Shown: positions 18,834 through 29,166 of the stretch, piece after piece
Numbering within the stretch: the stretch's first letter is position 1
How the letters are laid out: every line of letters starts with the position of its first letter
Assembly (NCBI GenBank): GCA_963834365.1
Contig: CAWIBS010000029.1
Span: forward strand, 434,001-498,000
Reading direction: 5' to 3'
Source of the DNA: CAWJAP01 sp963834365
GTDB taxonomy: Bacteria > Acidobacteriota > Vicinamibacteria > Vicinamibacterales > Vicinamibacteraceae
Length of the DNA: 64,000 bases
Notes under the pieces: model-generated
What the model was told of the DNA's origin: nothing
What the model saw: only the letters and a program-made list of their open reading frames with translations
The model's database searches: none
Program-made: the position numbers and the translations under genes

Positions 18834-19857
18834 ATGCGCGTCGTGAAGCTGACGCTTAGCTTACAGGGGCACGGGCTTCGTTGGCTGGCAGCGGCAGGCG
18901 TCGGGCACCTCGATCCAAGGCCTGCTCGAGGACTTGCTGGGCCGTCTCGAAGGCACACGGGTGAGCGTGGTCGGCGCCGGGCGCACCGACGCCGGCGTCC
19001 ACGCCCTTGGTCAGGTGGCCAGCGTCCGCCTGGACCGTTGCCGCCTGTCGGGCATCGACTTGCAGCGGGCCCTCAATGCCACCCTCCCGGCGACGGTCCG
19101 CGTTCTGCGCGTCGACGAGGTCGCGGCCGATTTTCACGCCCGCCACGCGGCCCGCGCCAAGCGGTACGACTACCGCGTCGTCGACGGCCCGATGCTGCTG
19201 CCGTTCGACGCCGGCTACGCCTGGCACGTCGCCGAGCCGCTCGACGTGTCGGCGATGCGCACCGCCCTCGAGACGGTGATCGGACGGCACGACTTTGCTG
19301 CCTTCCAATCCGCCGGCGGCGCTGTGATCACGACGACGCGGACGATGTTCGAGGCGTGGATCGACGAGATTCGATACGAGGCTCCTGGCTTCAGGCTGCA
19401 GGCTCCAGGCTCCGGCCTCCAGGCTTCAGGTCTTGGGCTCACGGCTCACGCTCGTCCGGACTCCGCACTCCAGGCCACGCACGAACTGGGGCCGGAGGGA
19501 CGCCTCCTGACCGTCACGCTGCGCGGCGACGGATTCCTCCGGCACATGGTCCGCAGTCTCGTCGGCACGCTGGTCGTGATCGGGCACGGCCGCGTCGAGC
19601 CCGGCCGGGTCGCCGACCTGCTGGCCACGCGCGACCGCTCGCGCGCCGGACCCACCGCGCCGCCACACGGGTTGTTTCTGGTGTCGGTGGAGTACCTGAC
19701 CCCTTCGGACTTGAGCCCGGAGTTCACGCGTGTTGACAATGTGGCGCAGGCCTTCAGGCCTGCCCGGGCCCGCGTTGGCCGGGCTGAAGCCCGGCGCCAG
19801 CCTTGGCGGGCCCGTCGTCAACACACAGTGAAATCTAGGCTTAGCCCTGAGGCCTGA
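18834..19857 (+). CDS. truA: tRNA pseudouridine(38-40) synthase, with repeat-derived insert and tail (one frameshift)
   Basis: TruA isomerises uridines 38-40 in the tRNA anticodon arm. The ATG at 18834 starts MRVVKLTLS. One surplus T near 18860 shifts the frame; without it GTGFVGWQRQASGTSIQGLL follows. The catalytic Asp lies in GAGRTDAGVHALGQVASV. HDFAAFQSAG and GDGFLRHMVRSLVGTLVVIG complete the family signature. Two features are odd. Between the conserved strands at 19378-19470 an in-frame stretch of about 30 residues is translated from degenerate GGCTCCAGGCT units. After PHGLFLVSVEY, where the family normally ends, about 50 more residues come from REP-like and array sequence. It heads the uppS-cdsA-dxr-rseP block. 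Confidence 0.85.
19378..19470. repeat. Oligomer array (GGCTCCAGGCTTCAGG units) inside truA
   Basis: About ten degenerate repeats of GGCTCCAGGCT / GGCTTCAGGCT lie in frame within truA. They encode a low-complexity Ala/Pro/Gly/Leu stretch. The words resemble the CCTGAGCC arrays after truA and around dxr in reverse complement. Confidence 0.7.
19747..19802. repeat. REP-like palindromes in the truA 3' extension
   Basis: AGGCCTTCAGGCCT (about 19749-19762) and GCCGGGCTGAAGCCCGGC (about 19781-19798) carry the same CTTCAG/CTGAAG core as other palindromes in the window, in opposite orientations. They lie within the extended truA frame. Confidence 0.6.
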
Positions 19858-19888
19858 GCCCTGAGCCGACAGGTATACTCGATCCGCC

Positions 19889-20698
<810 letters not shown>

Positions 20699-20769
20699 AG
20701 GGAGACGGCGTGAAGTGAGGAAGGCGGAATCCTCGTACTTCGTACCTCGTACTTCGTACTTTCTGCGAA

Positions 20770-21555
20770 GTGACCCGCCTCCTTACTGCAATCGTCCTCC
20801 TGCCGATCGTCGTCGGCGTCCTGTGGTACGGTCCGCTGGCGGCGGTGGCCGGACTCATTGGCGTCGTGGCGCTGCTGGCCTTTGCCGAGTACGCCGGCAT
20901 GGCGCGGCAGGCGAGACCGGGGTTTGCGGCGGTGGTGTCCGGCGCCGTCACCCTGGCCACGTTCGTGGCCGTTGCGCTCGGCGTGCCGCTCGTGCTCGTG
21001 CTGGGGCCGGCCCTGCTCGTCACCGGTCTGGTCGGCATCGCGCAGGGACATCCGGGAGACGATGCGATCGGACGCGCGGGCGCGGCGTTCTTTCCGGCGT
21101 GCTACATCGGAGTGCCGTTGGGGCTGGCCGTCGTGCTGCGCACGCAGTGGAATGCCGGCGTGCTGCTGCTGCCGTTTCTGACGATCGTCGCCAGCGACTC
21201 GAGCCAGTATTACGCCGGGCGGCTGTTCGGCCGGACGCCGCTCGCCCCCGCCATCAGCCCGAAGAAGACGGTCGAAGGTGCCATCGGCGGGGTGGTGGCG
21301 GCCGCCGTCGCCACGGCGGCGCTCGGGCGCTATGTGCTGCCCGGCGCCGGCGTGCTGCCGCTGGTCGCCCTGGGTCTGCTGCTCGCCGGCGCGGGGATCG
21401 CCGGCGATCTGTTCGAGTCGCTGCTCAAGCGCAGCACCGGCATCAAGGACTCCTCGGGCCTCCTCCCCGGCCACGGCGGCATGCTCGACCGCATCGACGC
21501 GCTGCTGTTCGCCTGCCCGGCCTACTACGTGTTCCTCGTGTTCGCGGGATGGTAG
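20770..21555 (+). CDS. cdsA: Phosphatidate cytidylyltransferase
   Basis: CdsA makes CDP-diacylglycerol from phosphatidate and CTP at the inner membrane. The 261-residue protein is mostly hydrophobic, with about seven or eight membrane segments. It ends with the CDP-DAG synthase signature: SDSSQYYAGRLFGRTPLAP, SPKKTVEGAIGG, then DLFESLLKRSTGIKDSS and LPGHGGMLDRIDAL. The GTG at 20770 directly follows the oligomer array, so the array provides its whole leader; no clear ribosome binding site is seen. Position between uppS and dxr is the common bacterial order. Confidence 0.92.
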   Translation: MTRLLTAIVLLPIVVGVLWYGPLAAVAGLIGVVALLAFAEYAGMARQARPGFAAVVSGAVTLATFVAVALGVPLVLVLGPALLVTGLVGIAQGHPGDDAIGRAGAAFFPACYIGVPLGLAVVLRTQWNAGVLLLPFLTIVASDSSQYYAGRLFGRTPLAPAISPKKTVEGAIGGVVAAAVATAALGRYVLPGAGVLPLVALGLLLAGAGIAGDLFESLLKRSTGIKDSSGLLPGHGGMLDRIDALLFACPAYYVFLVFAGW

Positions 21556-21699
21556 GGCGACTGTGACCAGACTGACCAGCTGACCGTGACGTGACCAGTG
21601 ACGAGTGACGAATGACGATTGACCAGTGGCAGTGACCAACGTTCTGGCTCCACTCGACTTCGTCCCTCGTACTCTGTACTCACTCGAACTTTGTACTTC
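21556..21699. repeat. GTGACCA and CTCGTACTC oligomer arrays (cdsA-dxr junction)
   Basis: GTGACCAGTGACGAGTGACG-like units fill 21560-21640. After a short unique stretch, CTTCGTCCCTCGTACTCTG-like units fill 21650-21699, ending at the ATG of dxr. The two arms are only partly reverse complements. The gap holds no other visible signal. Confidence 0.7.
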
Positions 21700-22881
21700 A
21701 TGAGGATCGCAATACTCGGCTCCACCGGATCGATCGGCTGTTCCGCCTTGCGCGTCGTCGATGCGCATCCGGACCGCCTCGAGGTCGTGGCGCTCGCCGC
21801 CGGCGGGAACGCGGAACGGATGGCCGCCCAGGTCGCCCGGTATCGGCCACGTGCGGTCGCGATGCGATCGGCGGCGGCGCTCGCCGAGGTGAAGGACCGG
21901 CTGTCGGGAGCGGGCGCCGGGGTGGAGCACTTCACCTGCGGGTCCGCGGGGCTGTGCGAGCTCGTGACGCGTTCCGACGTCGATGCCGTGCTCTGCGCCT
22001 CGTCCGGTACCGCCGGACTCGAGGCCGTGCTCGCGGCGATTGGGGCCGGCAAGCGCATTGCGCTCGCCAACAAGGAAGTGCTCGTCATGGCCGGCCATCT
22101 CGTGATGTCGGCGGCCCGTGCCCGGGGCGTGGACGTGCTCCCCGTGGACAGCGAGCACAACGCCATCCATCAATGCCTGCACCGCCGTGAGGCCGGCGAG
22201 GTCCGGCGCCTCATTCTCACCGCGTCGGGCGGGCCCTTCCGCGACCGCCGCCGCGAGGATCTCGCGACGGTCTCGCCGGATGCGGCGCTCTCGCACCCGA
22301 CGTGGCGGATGGGCCGCAAGATCACGATCGATTCCGCCACGCTCATGAACAAGGGCCTGGAGGTCATCGAAGCCCATTGGCTCTTCGATGTCCCGGGGCG
22401 GGCGATCGACGTCGTCGTCCACCCGCAGTCGATCGTGCATTCGCTGGTGGAGCTGCGCGACGGTTCGATCCTCGCTCAGCTCGGCGTCACCGACATGCGA
22501 TTGCCGATCCAGTACGCGTTCTCGTGGCCCGAGCGGTGGGACGGCCCGCTGCCGGCACTCAGCCTCGTGGACTGTGCGCGCCTCGAGTTCGAGGCCCCCG
22601 ATCACGCCCGGTTCCCGTGCCTGCGCCTCGCCTATGACGCCCTCGAGGCGGGCGACGCCTTCCCCGTCGTCCTGAACGCGGCCAACGAGCTGGCCGTCGA
22701 CGCCTTCCTGGCCGGGACGATTCCGTTCCCGGCGATTGCCGCCGCGATCGCCGAGGCCCTGGCCGCAGCCGCCCATGCGGGGCTCGGGAACCCCTCGAGC
22801 CTCGAAGCCGTCCGTGAGATCGATGCCTGGGCGCGCTCGTATACTGGCTCGAGGCTCGGGACTCAAGGGACTCGAGCCTGA
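21700..22881 (+). CDS. dxr: 1-deoxy-D-xylulose 5-phosphate reductoisomerase
   Basis: Dxr converts DXP to 2-C-methylerythritol 4-phosphate, the committed step of the MEP isoprenoid pathway that feeds uppS. The NADPH-binding motif GSTGSIG is at residues 7-13. ALANKEVLVMAG, VDSEHNAIHQCL (metal-binding Asp and Glu), SGGPFRD, HPTWRMGRKITIDSATLMNK and AANELAVDAFL follow in order. The 393-residue length is normal. The ATG at 21700 is set by the start of the Rossmann strand. The preceding bases are an oligomer array without a Shine-Dalgarno sequence. The final residues (GSRLGTQGTRA) and the stop codon are translated from the next array, beginning at 22845. Confidence 0.94.
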   Translation: MRIAILGSTGSIGCSALRVVDAHPDRLEVVALAAGGNAERMAAQVARYRPRAVAMRSAAALAEVKDRLSGAGAGVEHFTCGSAGLCELVTRSDVDAVLCASSGTAGLEAVLAAIGAGKRIALANKEVLVMAGHLVMSAARARGVDVLPVDSEHNAIHQCLHRREAGEVRRLILTASGGPFRDRRREDLATVSPDAALSHPTWRMGRKITIDSATLMNKGLEVIEAHWLFDVPGRAIDVVVHPQSIVHSLVELRDGSILAQLGVTDMRLPIQYAFSWPERWDGPLPALSLVDCARLEFEAPDHARFPCLRLAYDALEAGDAFPVVLNAANELAVDAFLAGTIPFPAIAAAIAEALAAAAHAGLGNPSSLEAVREIDAWARSYTGSRLGTQGTRA

Positions 22882-22974
22882 GCCCCGTGATTCCTGAGCC
22901 TGGAGTCCTGAGCCCCCTGAACCCTGACCTTGAGTCCTGAGCCTCCTGAGCCCTGAGCCCGCAAGGATCCCCGA
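22845..22974. repeat. GGCTCGAGG / CCTGAGCC oligomer array (dxr-rseP junction)
   Basis: Short GGCTCGAGGCTCGGGACTC units (22845-22873) turn into their reverse complement, CCTGAGCCTGGAGTCCTGAG units (22874-22963). The dxr stop codon is the TGA of one CCTGAGCC word. The array ends 11 bases before the rseP start. Confidence 0.78.
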
Positions 22975-24299
22975 GTGTCCAACGTTCTTCCGTTTCTGTT
23001 CGTGCTGGGCGTGCTGGTCTTCGTGCACGAGCTCGGCCACTTCCTCGTCGCGCGCTGGCACGGCGTCAAGGTGCTCACCTTCTCGCTCGGCTTCGGGCCC
23101 AAGCTCCTGAGCATCCGCCGCGGCGACACCGAGTACTGCGTCAGCGCGATTCCGCTTGGCGGCTACGTGAAGATGGCGGGGGAGAACCCCGACTCCGACG
23201 CGCCCGTCCCCTCGGCCCCTGACGAGTTCCTGGCCAAGAGCAAGTGGCAGCGATTCCAGGTCTACATCGCCGGGCCGGTGATGAACATGATCACCGCGCT
23301 CGTGATCATGGCCGGGGTGTACGTCTACGGCGCGCCCGAGCCCGCGTATCTGAAGAACGCGCCGGTCGTCGCCCGCGTCACCTCGCCGTCCCCGGCCGCC
23401 ACGGTCGGCATCCGCCCCGGCGATCTCTTCGTCAGCGTGAACGGACGTCCCGTGCCGACCTGGGAAAAGCTCGACATCGAGCTGCTCCCGGCGGCGGGGC
23501 GGGAGCTCGAGATCGTCGGTACGGCGCGACGGCCGCGACCAGACGCTGCGCGTCACGCCGGAGCCGAAGACCAGGTACGAGATTGGCGACATCGGCGTTG
23601 TCCCCGAGTTCAACCCGCAGATTGCCTTGCTGCTGCCCGGTGATCCGGCGGAGCGATCCGGCCTCCGCGTCGGCGATCTGATCTTCGCCGCCAACGGCGT
23701 CGCGCTCGATCAGCCCGCCCTGCTCAAGTTGATCAAGAGCAGCGTGCACAAGCCGCTGACACTCACGGTCGGCCAGCCGCAGGCGCGCCGCGACGTGACG
23801 GTCACGCCGCTGCTGCGAGAGGGCGAAGGCCGGATTGGCGCCGAGATCTGGCCCTACGAAGAGCGGCTCGTCGCGGCGCCGCTGCCGCAGGCGCTGAGAC
23901 TCAGCTGGCAGCAGAACGTCGAATGGTCGACGCTGATCTTCAGGACGTTCGCCGGACTCTTCAAGGGCGAGGCGTCCACCAAACAACTCATGGGCCCGGT
24001 CGGGATTGCCCAGCTCTCAGGCGGAGCGGCCAAGCAGGGATGGGTGTCCGCTCCTGAGGCTGATGGCGATGATCAGCCTCAATCTCGGGATCCTCAACCT
24101 CCTGCCGATCCCGATGCTCGACGGCGGTCACATCTTCATCATGGGCCTCGAAGGCGCGGCACGCCGCGACTTCAGCCTGCGTCTCAAGGAGCGGCTCCTC
24201 ATCGCCGGCTTCGTGCTCATCATGATGCTGATGGTCACCGTCATCTACAACGACCTGATGCGCATCGAGTGGATCGAGAACCTCGTGCCGTGGCGGTGA
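22975..24299 (+). CDS. rseP: Site-2 intramembrane metalloprotease, M50 family (two frameshifts)
   Basis: RseP cleaves membrane-bound anti-sigma factors and remnant signal peptides inside the inner membrane. The zinc motif HELGH is at residues 18-22 within the first membrane segment. RKSKWQRFQVYIAGPVMNM-type sequence, two PDZ regions (ATVGIRPGDLFVSVNGRPV and AERSGLRVGDLIFAANGVAL) and the second zinc motif NLLPIPMLDGG follow. Two surplus bases break the frame. One is near 23526 (corrected: GTADGRDQTLRVTPEPKTRY). The other is near 24048 (corrected: GWVSLLRLMAMISLNLGILN). The corrected length is about 441 residues. The gene closes the uppS-cdsA-dxr-rseP block. Confidence 0.9.
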
Positions 24300-24300
24300 G

Positions 24301-24408
24301 ATCGGGCTGCTGGCTACGGGCTACAGGCTACGGCTGAAGACGCGCCAGACTGCGCCGCGCTGCGTCTGCGCCCCAGTAGGCCGGAAGTCCGTCAGCCCGC
24401 AGCCTGTC
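24301..24408. repeat. Inverted GGCTACGGG / CAGCCCGCAG arrays around a GGACTTCCGG core
   Basis: GGCTGCTGGCTACGGGCTAC units (24306-24335) and a shorter inverted arm (24390-24408) lie between two convergent stop codons. On the minus strand 24390-24371 reads GGACTTCCGGCCTACTGGGG, similar to the GGCACTTCGCCTTTGGG core before the four-helix-bundle gene. Confidence 0.65.
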
Positions 24409-25089
24409 TTACTTCAACGCCGCGAGCTTCCCCAGATTCGCGGCTTCGGCGAGCTGGTGGAGCACCCTGGCGTCATCCACGTTCGAGCCCTCGAGCTGCA
24501 GGATGAAGCGCTTGCTCACGAACGCGTTGACTTCGGCATCGCGGCCGGCCGCGTCCCACTTCTCGAATCCGGGATGGCCGGCGACCTTGACCGCCTTCTC
24601 GTAGCCGGACTCTGTCTCCTTCTCGTAGCCCATGTTCGAAATCCACGCATAGGGCAGGAGCAGGAGCTGATTGAATCCCGAGTCGACGAGCGACGCCTCG
24701 ATCTGCGCGTCGCCCTTGCGATAGGTGACCGACGCCTTCGAGAAGCTGACCGGTGACGTCATCTTCTCGCCCGTGGGTTTGCCCATTTCCCACCCGGCGA
24801 GCTCGGGGAACACCGTCTGCAGCTCCCGGAAGCTGACGGGTTCGACGGCGTCGGTACTGCCGCCGGCCAGCGCTCCGAACCCTCTGGCGAGGCCTTCGAG
24901 GCCCTTCGCCATGTCCGCCGCGCCATTGGCGGCGTCCTTCTCCATCTTCTTGCCGGCCTCCTCCATCTGCTTGGCGGCCTGCTCGATCGCCTTCGTCGCC
25001 TCTTCGGTCTTCTTCTGTTCCGCCCTGCCGCACGCGAGCGCGCTGGCGATCGACAGGGTGAGAGCGGCGCACGTCCACGTCCTGGTCAT
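24409..25089 (-). CDS. Putative lipoprotein of unknown function with N-terminal coiled coil
   Basis: A 226-residue protein with a lipoprotein signal: hydrophobic segment, then SALAC with Cys20 as the lipidated residue. Residues 24-60 (QKKTEEATKAIEQAAKQMEE and following) are strongly alpha-helical, highly charged and probably a coiled coil. The rest is globular, with VSFRELQTVFPELAGWEMGK and ISNMGYEKETESGYEKAVKV. I do not recognise a named family. It resembles conserved acidobacterial hypothetical proteins in which a lipid anchor carries a domain of about 150 residues. It lies convergent with rseP, with no shared operon. Localisation is inferred; function is unknown. Confidence 0.65.
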   Translation of the reverse strand: MTRTWTCAALTLSIASALACGRAEQKKTEEATKAIEQAAKQMEEAGKKMEKDAANGAADMAKGLEGLARGFGALAGGSTDAVEPVSFRELQTVFPELAGWEMGKPTGEKMTSPVSFSKASVTYRKGDAQIEASLVDSGFNQLLLLPYAWISNMGYEKETESGYEKAVKVAGHPGFEKWDAAGRDAEVNAFVSKRFILQLEGSNVDDARVLHQLAEAANLGKLAALK

Positions 25090-25091
25090 GC

Positions 25092-25300
25092 GGTACAGAA
25101 CGAGATCTGGCGCCGCGACGAACAGCTTCCAGCTACCAGGTACCAGCTACCAGTGACCAGACCAAAGACCAAAGACCAGCAAGACCGAACGACCACACCA
25201 GGCCGGGCTGAAGCCCGGCCCTCCTGCGGTCGCAGGAGGCGCCGCACGGTTCGCAGGAGGGCGCGGCTTCAGCCGCGCCAAGACCTGTTGCCCTTCGGCC
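25092..25300. repeat. CCAGCTACCAG / GACCAAAG array followed by REP-like palindromes
   Basis: Bases 25120-25195 hold CCAGCTACCAGGTACCAGC units grading into GACCAAAGACCAAAGACC units. From 25203 follow CCGGGCTGAAGCCCGG and, near 25262, GCGCGGCTTCAGCCGCGC, both with the REP-like core and separated by GGAGGGC/CTCCTGCG repeats. The region separates the lipoprotein gene from the end of the VWFA-related gene. Confidence 0.7.
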
Positions 25301-25316
25301 CGAAGCCCGTCGAAAG

Positions 25317-26244
25317 CTACTTCGTGCTCGTGCTGCTGGCGGGGGGTGCGGCGACGTAGCTTCGCCGGGCGCGCGGCTTGAGCTCGATCTTCGCCGGCGT
25401 CCGCACGTCGAGGCGGTGCACCTTGCCGTCGAGCGTCTTGGGGCTGAACCCGATCAGGTACTGGCTGTGGAGCTCCGCCGCGACGCGGGTGAAGGTCGGT
25501 CCGAGCTCCTCGGTCTTCTTGAGCTCGAAGTAGCCGCCGCCGGTCTCCTCCGCGAGCTTTTTCAGACCGCGGTCCGGCCGCGTCCGGATGACGCGCCCCG
25601 TGCCCCCGGGCTGCATCACGCTCTCGAGGCCAATCGCGTACACCATGACCTCGTCGGCGCGGGCGCGATCGGTGACCCGCCCCAGGCTCGTGCGGCTGCC
25701 GGTGTCGTCGCCGTCGGTGAACACGACGACGACGCGTCGGGTGTCGACGCCGGCCAGCTCGGTGATGCTCGCATCGACCGCATCCCACAGTCGCGTGGCA
25801 TTCCCGAAGTCGAGCTCCCGGATGGAGGCCGCGAGCTCGTCGCGATCGTTGACGAACATCCGCGCTCCCGAACTCGATCTTGTCGTTGAACGCGCCGACT
25901 TTCGCCTTGTCATCGGGCAGCAGCCGGATCACGAACTGCTCGGCCGCCGCCTTCACGAGATCCAGGTTCATGGTCATGCTGCCGCTGGTGTCGAGCATCA
26001 CGACGGCCGTGATCGGCCGGACCGCGTTGTCGAAGAGCGCGATCTCCTGCGGCAGGTTGTTGTCGAGGATCTGGAAATCCTCCTTGACCAGGTCCGGCAC
26101 GAGGCGCCCCTGCGCGTCGGTGACGGTCACGTACAGCGGGACGATCTGCGTCCCCGACCTGAACGTGGGCTGCTGGGACGCGACGACCGCAGAACACCCG
26201 AGCAGGATGGCTCCTGCCAGCGCGGTGCGAAAGGGGAGCCTCAT
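25317..26244 (-). CDS. Exported VWFA-related domain protein, acidobacterial type (one frameshift)
   Basis: After a signal peptide (MRLPFRTALAGAILLGCSAVVAS), TQIVPLYVTVTDAQGRLV and FQILDNNLPQEIALFDN give the lead-in strand region typical of the acidobacterial VWFA-related family. VVMLDTSGSMT is the metal-ion-dependent adhesion site (Asp-x-Ser-x-Ser). RVVVVFTDGDDTGSR and TGGGYFELKKTEELG are later strands of the von Willebrand A fold. One surplus base in the CCC run at 25867-25869 breaks the frame; corrected it reads DKIEFGARMFVNDRDELAAS. The corrected length is about 308 residues. It lies divergent to the PIG-L gene, with a tandem repeat in the shared promoter gap. Probably periplasmic; ligand unknown. 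Confidence 0.82.
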
Positions 26245-26267
26245 GAGTCGAGCTTAGCAGAAAGAAC

Positions 26268-26385
26268 AGCGGCTGGAGCGGCTGGAACGGCTGGCACGGC
26301 TGGAGCGGCTGGCACGGCTGGAGCGGCTGGAGCGGCTGGAGCGGCTGGAACGGCTGCAGGGCTGGGCACGGCTGGCACGTCGGGG
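26268..26385. repeat. GGCTGGAGC / GGCTGGAAC tandem array in a divergent promoter gap
   Basis: About a dozen 9-10 base units (GCGGCTGGAGCGGCTGGAAC and variants) run from 26268 to 26385. They occupy most of the 164 bases between the divergent VWFA-related and PIG-L genes. The same words form the inverted array at 45.0-45.2 kb. Confidence 0.85.
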
Positions 26386-26408
26386 CGCGATTGATAGACT
26401 CTGCCGTC

Positions 26409-29084
26409 ATGAGGTTGCGGTGTCTTGCCCTTCGCGTCGTCGCGGCAGCCCTGCTCGCGACGCCGCTCGTCGTTCCGACGGCGGCGCAGGTCCGCCCGGT
26501 CTACAGCCGGGGCGTGGCCGGCCTCGTCCAGGCGGTCGAGCGCATCCTGACCACGGCGAGCGCGATGCACACGGCGGCGCATCCCGACGATGAAGATACG
26601 GCGTTCATCGCCCGGGTGGCGCGCGGCGATCATGCGCGGGTGGCCTATCTCTCGCTCAACCGCGGTGAAGGCGGCCAGAACCTCATCGGCCTCGAGTTGT
26701 CCGACGCGCTGGGCGTCATTCGCACCGAGGAGCTCCTCCAGGCCCGGGTGCTCGACGGAGGGGACCAGTTCTTCACGCGCGCCTACGATTTCGGCTTCAC
26801 GAAGACCGTCGAGGAAGCGGCGGAGAAGTGGGACCAGGAGCGCATTCTCGGCGACATGGTGCGCGCGATCCGCGTCTATCGCCCGCTGGTCCTGTTTGCG
26901 GGGTTCAGCGGCACGACCGCCGACGGCCACGGCCAGCACCAGCTCGCCGGCGTGCTGACGCCGATCGCCTTCAAGGCCGCCGGTGACGCGACCCGCTTTC
27001 CCGAGCAGCTCGCCGACGGCCTGCGCCCGTGGCAGCCGAAGAAGCTGTACGTGCGTCAGGGCTTCGGCCGCTCGGCCGCCGAACCGACGCCTGCGGCTTC
27101 CGACAGGCGTCTTCGATCCGCTGCTCGGGCGATCCTTCTTCGAGATTGCGATGGAGGGCCGCAGCCAGCACAAGTCGCAGGAGATGGGCGTCGATCGAGG
27201 CGCGCGGGCCCAGGACCTCGAACATGCGCCTGCTCGAGGACCTGACGCTGCCGAACGGCACCAACGGCCGCGAGAAGGAATCGAGTGTGTTCGACGGCCT
27301 CGACACGTCGCTGAGCGGTCTCGGCGTGCTCGCCGGCCTGCCCCCCGGCGCGCTCGACGCCAATCTCGAGCGGATGGCGGCCGCGGCGCGTTCCGTGCTC
27401 GCGGATCCCGGCCTGCTGCGCGATCCGGCCACGGTGGTGCCACAGCTGGTCGGTGGCCTCGAGGCAACGCGATCCGCGCGCCAACGGGTCGCGGCCCTGA
27501 CCGCGCCGGCGGGCGCGCGAGCCGAGGCCGACTTCCTCCTCGGCATCAAGCAGGCGCAGTTCGAAGACGCCCTCGTCCGCGCCGCCGGCCTCGTCACCGA
27601 CGTGCTGGCGGATCGCGAGGTCGCGGCCGGCGGCGAGACCGTTCGCGCCACCGTGTCGCTGTTCGTGCCCGACGGCTCGCCGGTCACGGTGGGAGACATG
27701 CAGCTTCTCGCCCCCGAGGGATGGCACGTTCAGCGCGCGGCGGCCTCCGACGCCGCAGTGTCAGACAATCCGTTCGGTCGTCTGGCCCGTGAGGAACCGA
27801 CCTCGAGCGCCGTCTTCACCCTCACCGTTGGTCCGGACGCCGCGCCCACGCAGCCGTACTGGCTGGCCAGGCCGCGCGAGAAGGAAGTCTTCGCGTGGGA
27901 CGTGCCGACCGCGCTCCACACGCTGTCCTTCGCGCCGCCCGAGATCGTCGGCCGGGTGTCCGTCACCATCGGCGGTGCGGCGCTGACGGTGTCGCGGGGG
28001 CTCGAGTATCGCTATGCCGACAGCGTCCGCGGCGAGATTCGTCGCGCCTTCGCGGTGGTGCCGGCGGTGACGCTGGACTTCGACGAGCCGCTGCACATCG
28101 TGCCGGCTTCCGACGTCGCGCGTCCGCGGCGCATGGCCGTGCGTCTGCAGAACCAGACGTTGTCGAGCGCGTCGGGCCTGGTGCGTCTTGCAGGACCGGC
28201 AGGATGGACCGTCGTCCCTCGCGATGCGCCGGTGCACTTCAATGCCTCCGGCGAGCGCCAGGCGGCCTGGTTCACCGTGACGCCGGCGTCGAACGCCGCG
28301 CCCGGCGCCTACGACCTGCGGGCAGAGGCCGTGTTCGACGGGCGCACGCACGGGCTCGCGCAGCGCGTCATCGCCTACCCGCACATTCAGAGCCACCGTC
28401 TCTACGCCCCCGCGCGCGCGACGGCGCGCGTCCTCGACGTCCGCGTCGCGCCGGTTCGCGTCGGATACGTCATGGGCGCCGGCGATCAGGTGCCCGAGGC
28501 GATCAGGCGTCTCGGCCTGGAGGTCACGCTCCTCACCGACGATCAGCTCGCCTCGGCCGATCTCGCCGCCTACGACGTCATCGTCATCGGGATCCGCGCG
28601 TCTGAGGGGCGCCCGGCATTCGTCGCGAACAACGGGCGGCTGCTGGACTACGCGCGCGACGGCGGCACGCTCATCGTCCAGTATCAGCAGCCGGACTACG
28701 TGGCCCGCGGGCTCGTCCCGTTCAAGGTCGAGATGGGCCGCGGCGTCGCGCGTCACCGACGAACGTGCGCGGGTGACTCTCCTCGATCCGGCGCATCCCG
28801 CCTTCACGTTCCCCAATCGCATCACCGACGAGGACTGGGCGGGCTGGGTGCAGGAACGGAACCTCTACGCGTTCTCGACGATCGGTCCCGAGCTCACGCC
28901 GCTGCTCGAGACCGCCGATCCCAACGAACCGCCGCAGCGCGGCGGCCAGGTCTACGCCCGCCTCGGCAAGGGCCAGTTCGTCTACACCTCATATGCGTGG
29001 TTTCGCCAGCTCCCCGCCGGCGTGCCGGGCGCCTACCGATTGTTCGCGAACCTCCTGAGCTTGCCGAAAGCGCCAGCGCAGTGA
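26409..29084 (+). CDS. Exported PIG-L (LmbE-like) deacetylase, long form (three frameshifts)
   Basis: The signal peptide (MRLRCLALRVVAAALLATPL) leads into a PIG-L domain. AHPDDED is the zinc-binding motif, and RGDHARVAYLSLNRGEGG, IRTEELLQARVLDG and GHGQHQLAG (later zinc His) follow in order. PIG-L enzymes remove N-acetyl groups from sugars. A long C-terminal part of about 600 residues contains beta-sandwich segments (RVSVTIGGAALTVSRGLEY) and a ThuA/GATase-like stretch (RVGYVMGAGDQVPEAIRRL). Surplus bases near 27095, 27190 and 28745 break the frame, and sense resumes after each. The corrected length of about 890 residues matches the long acidobacterial members. The stop TGA at 29082 is also the first triplet of the downstream array. 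Confidence 0.83.
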
Positions 29085-29163
29085 CCAACTACCAACTACG
29101 AATTACCAACTACGAATTGACGACTACGAACTACCAACAAGGCACTTCGCCTTTGGGAAGGTC
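29085..29163. repeat. Left ACCAACT array and core hairpin of the four-helix-bundle element
   Basis: ACCAACTACCAACTACGAAT units fill 29085-29137. They start at the PIG-L stop codon. Then AAGG (29139-29142) pairs with CCTT (29150-29153) around CACTTCG, followed by TGGGAAGG. This last AAGG is well placed as a ribosome binding site for the ATG at 29167. The array words are the reverse complement of the right-hand array at 29611. Confidence 0.8.
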
Positions 29164-29166
29164 GGC

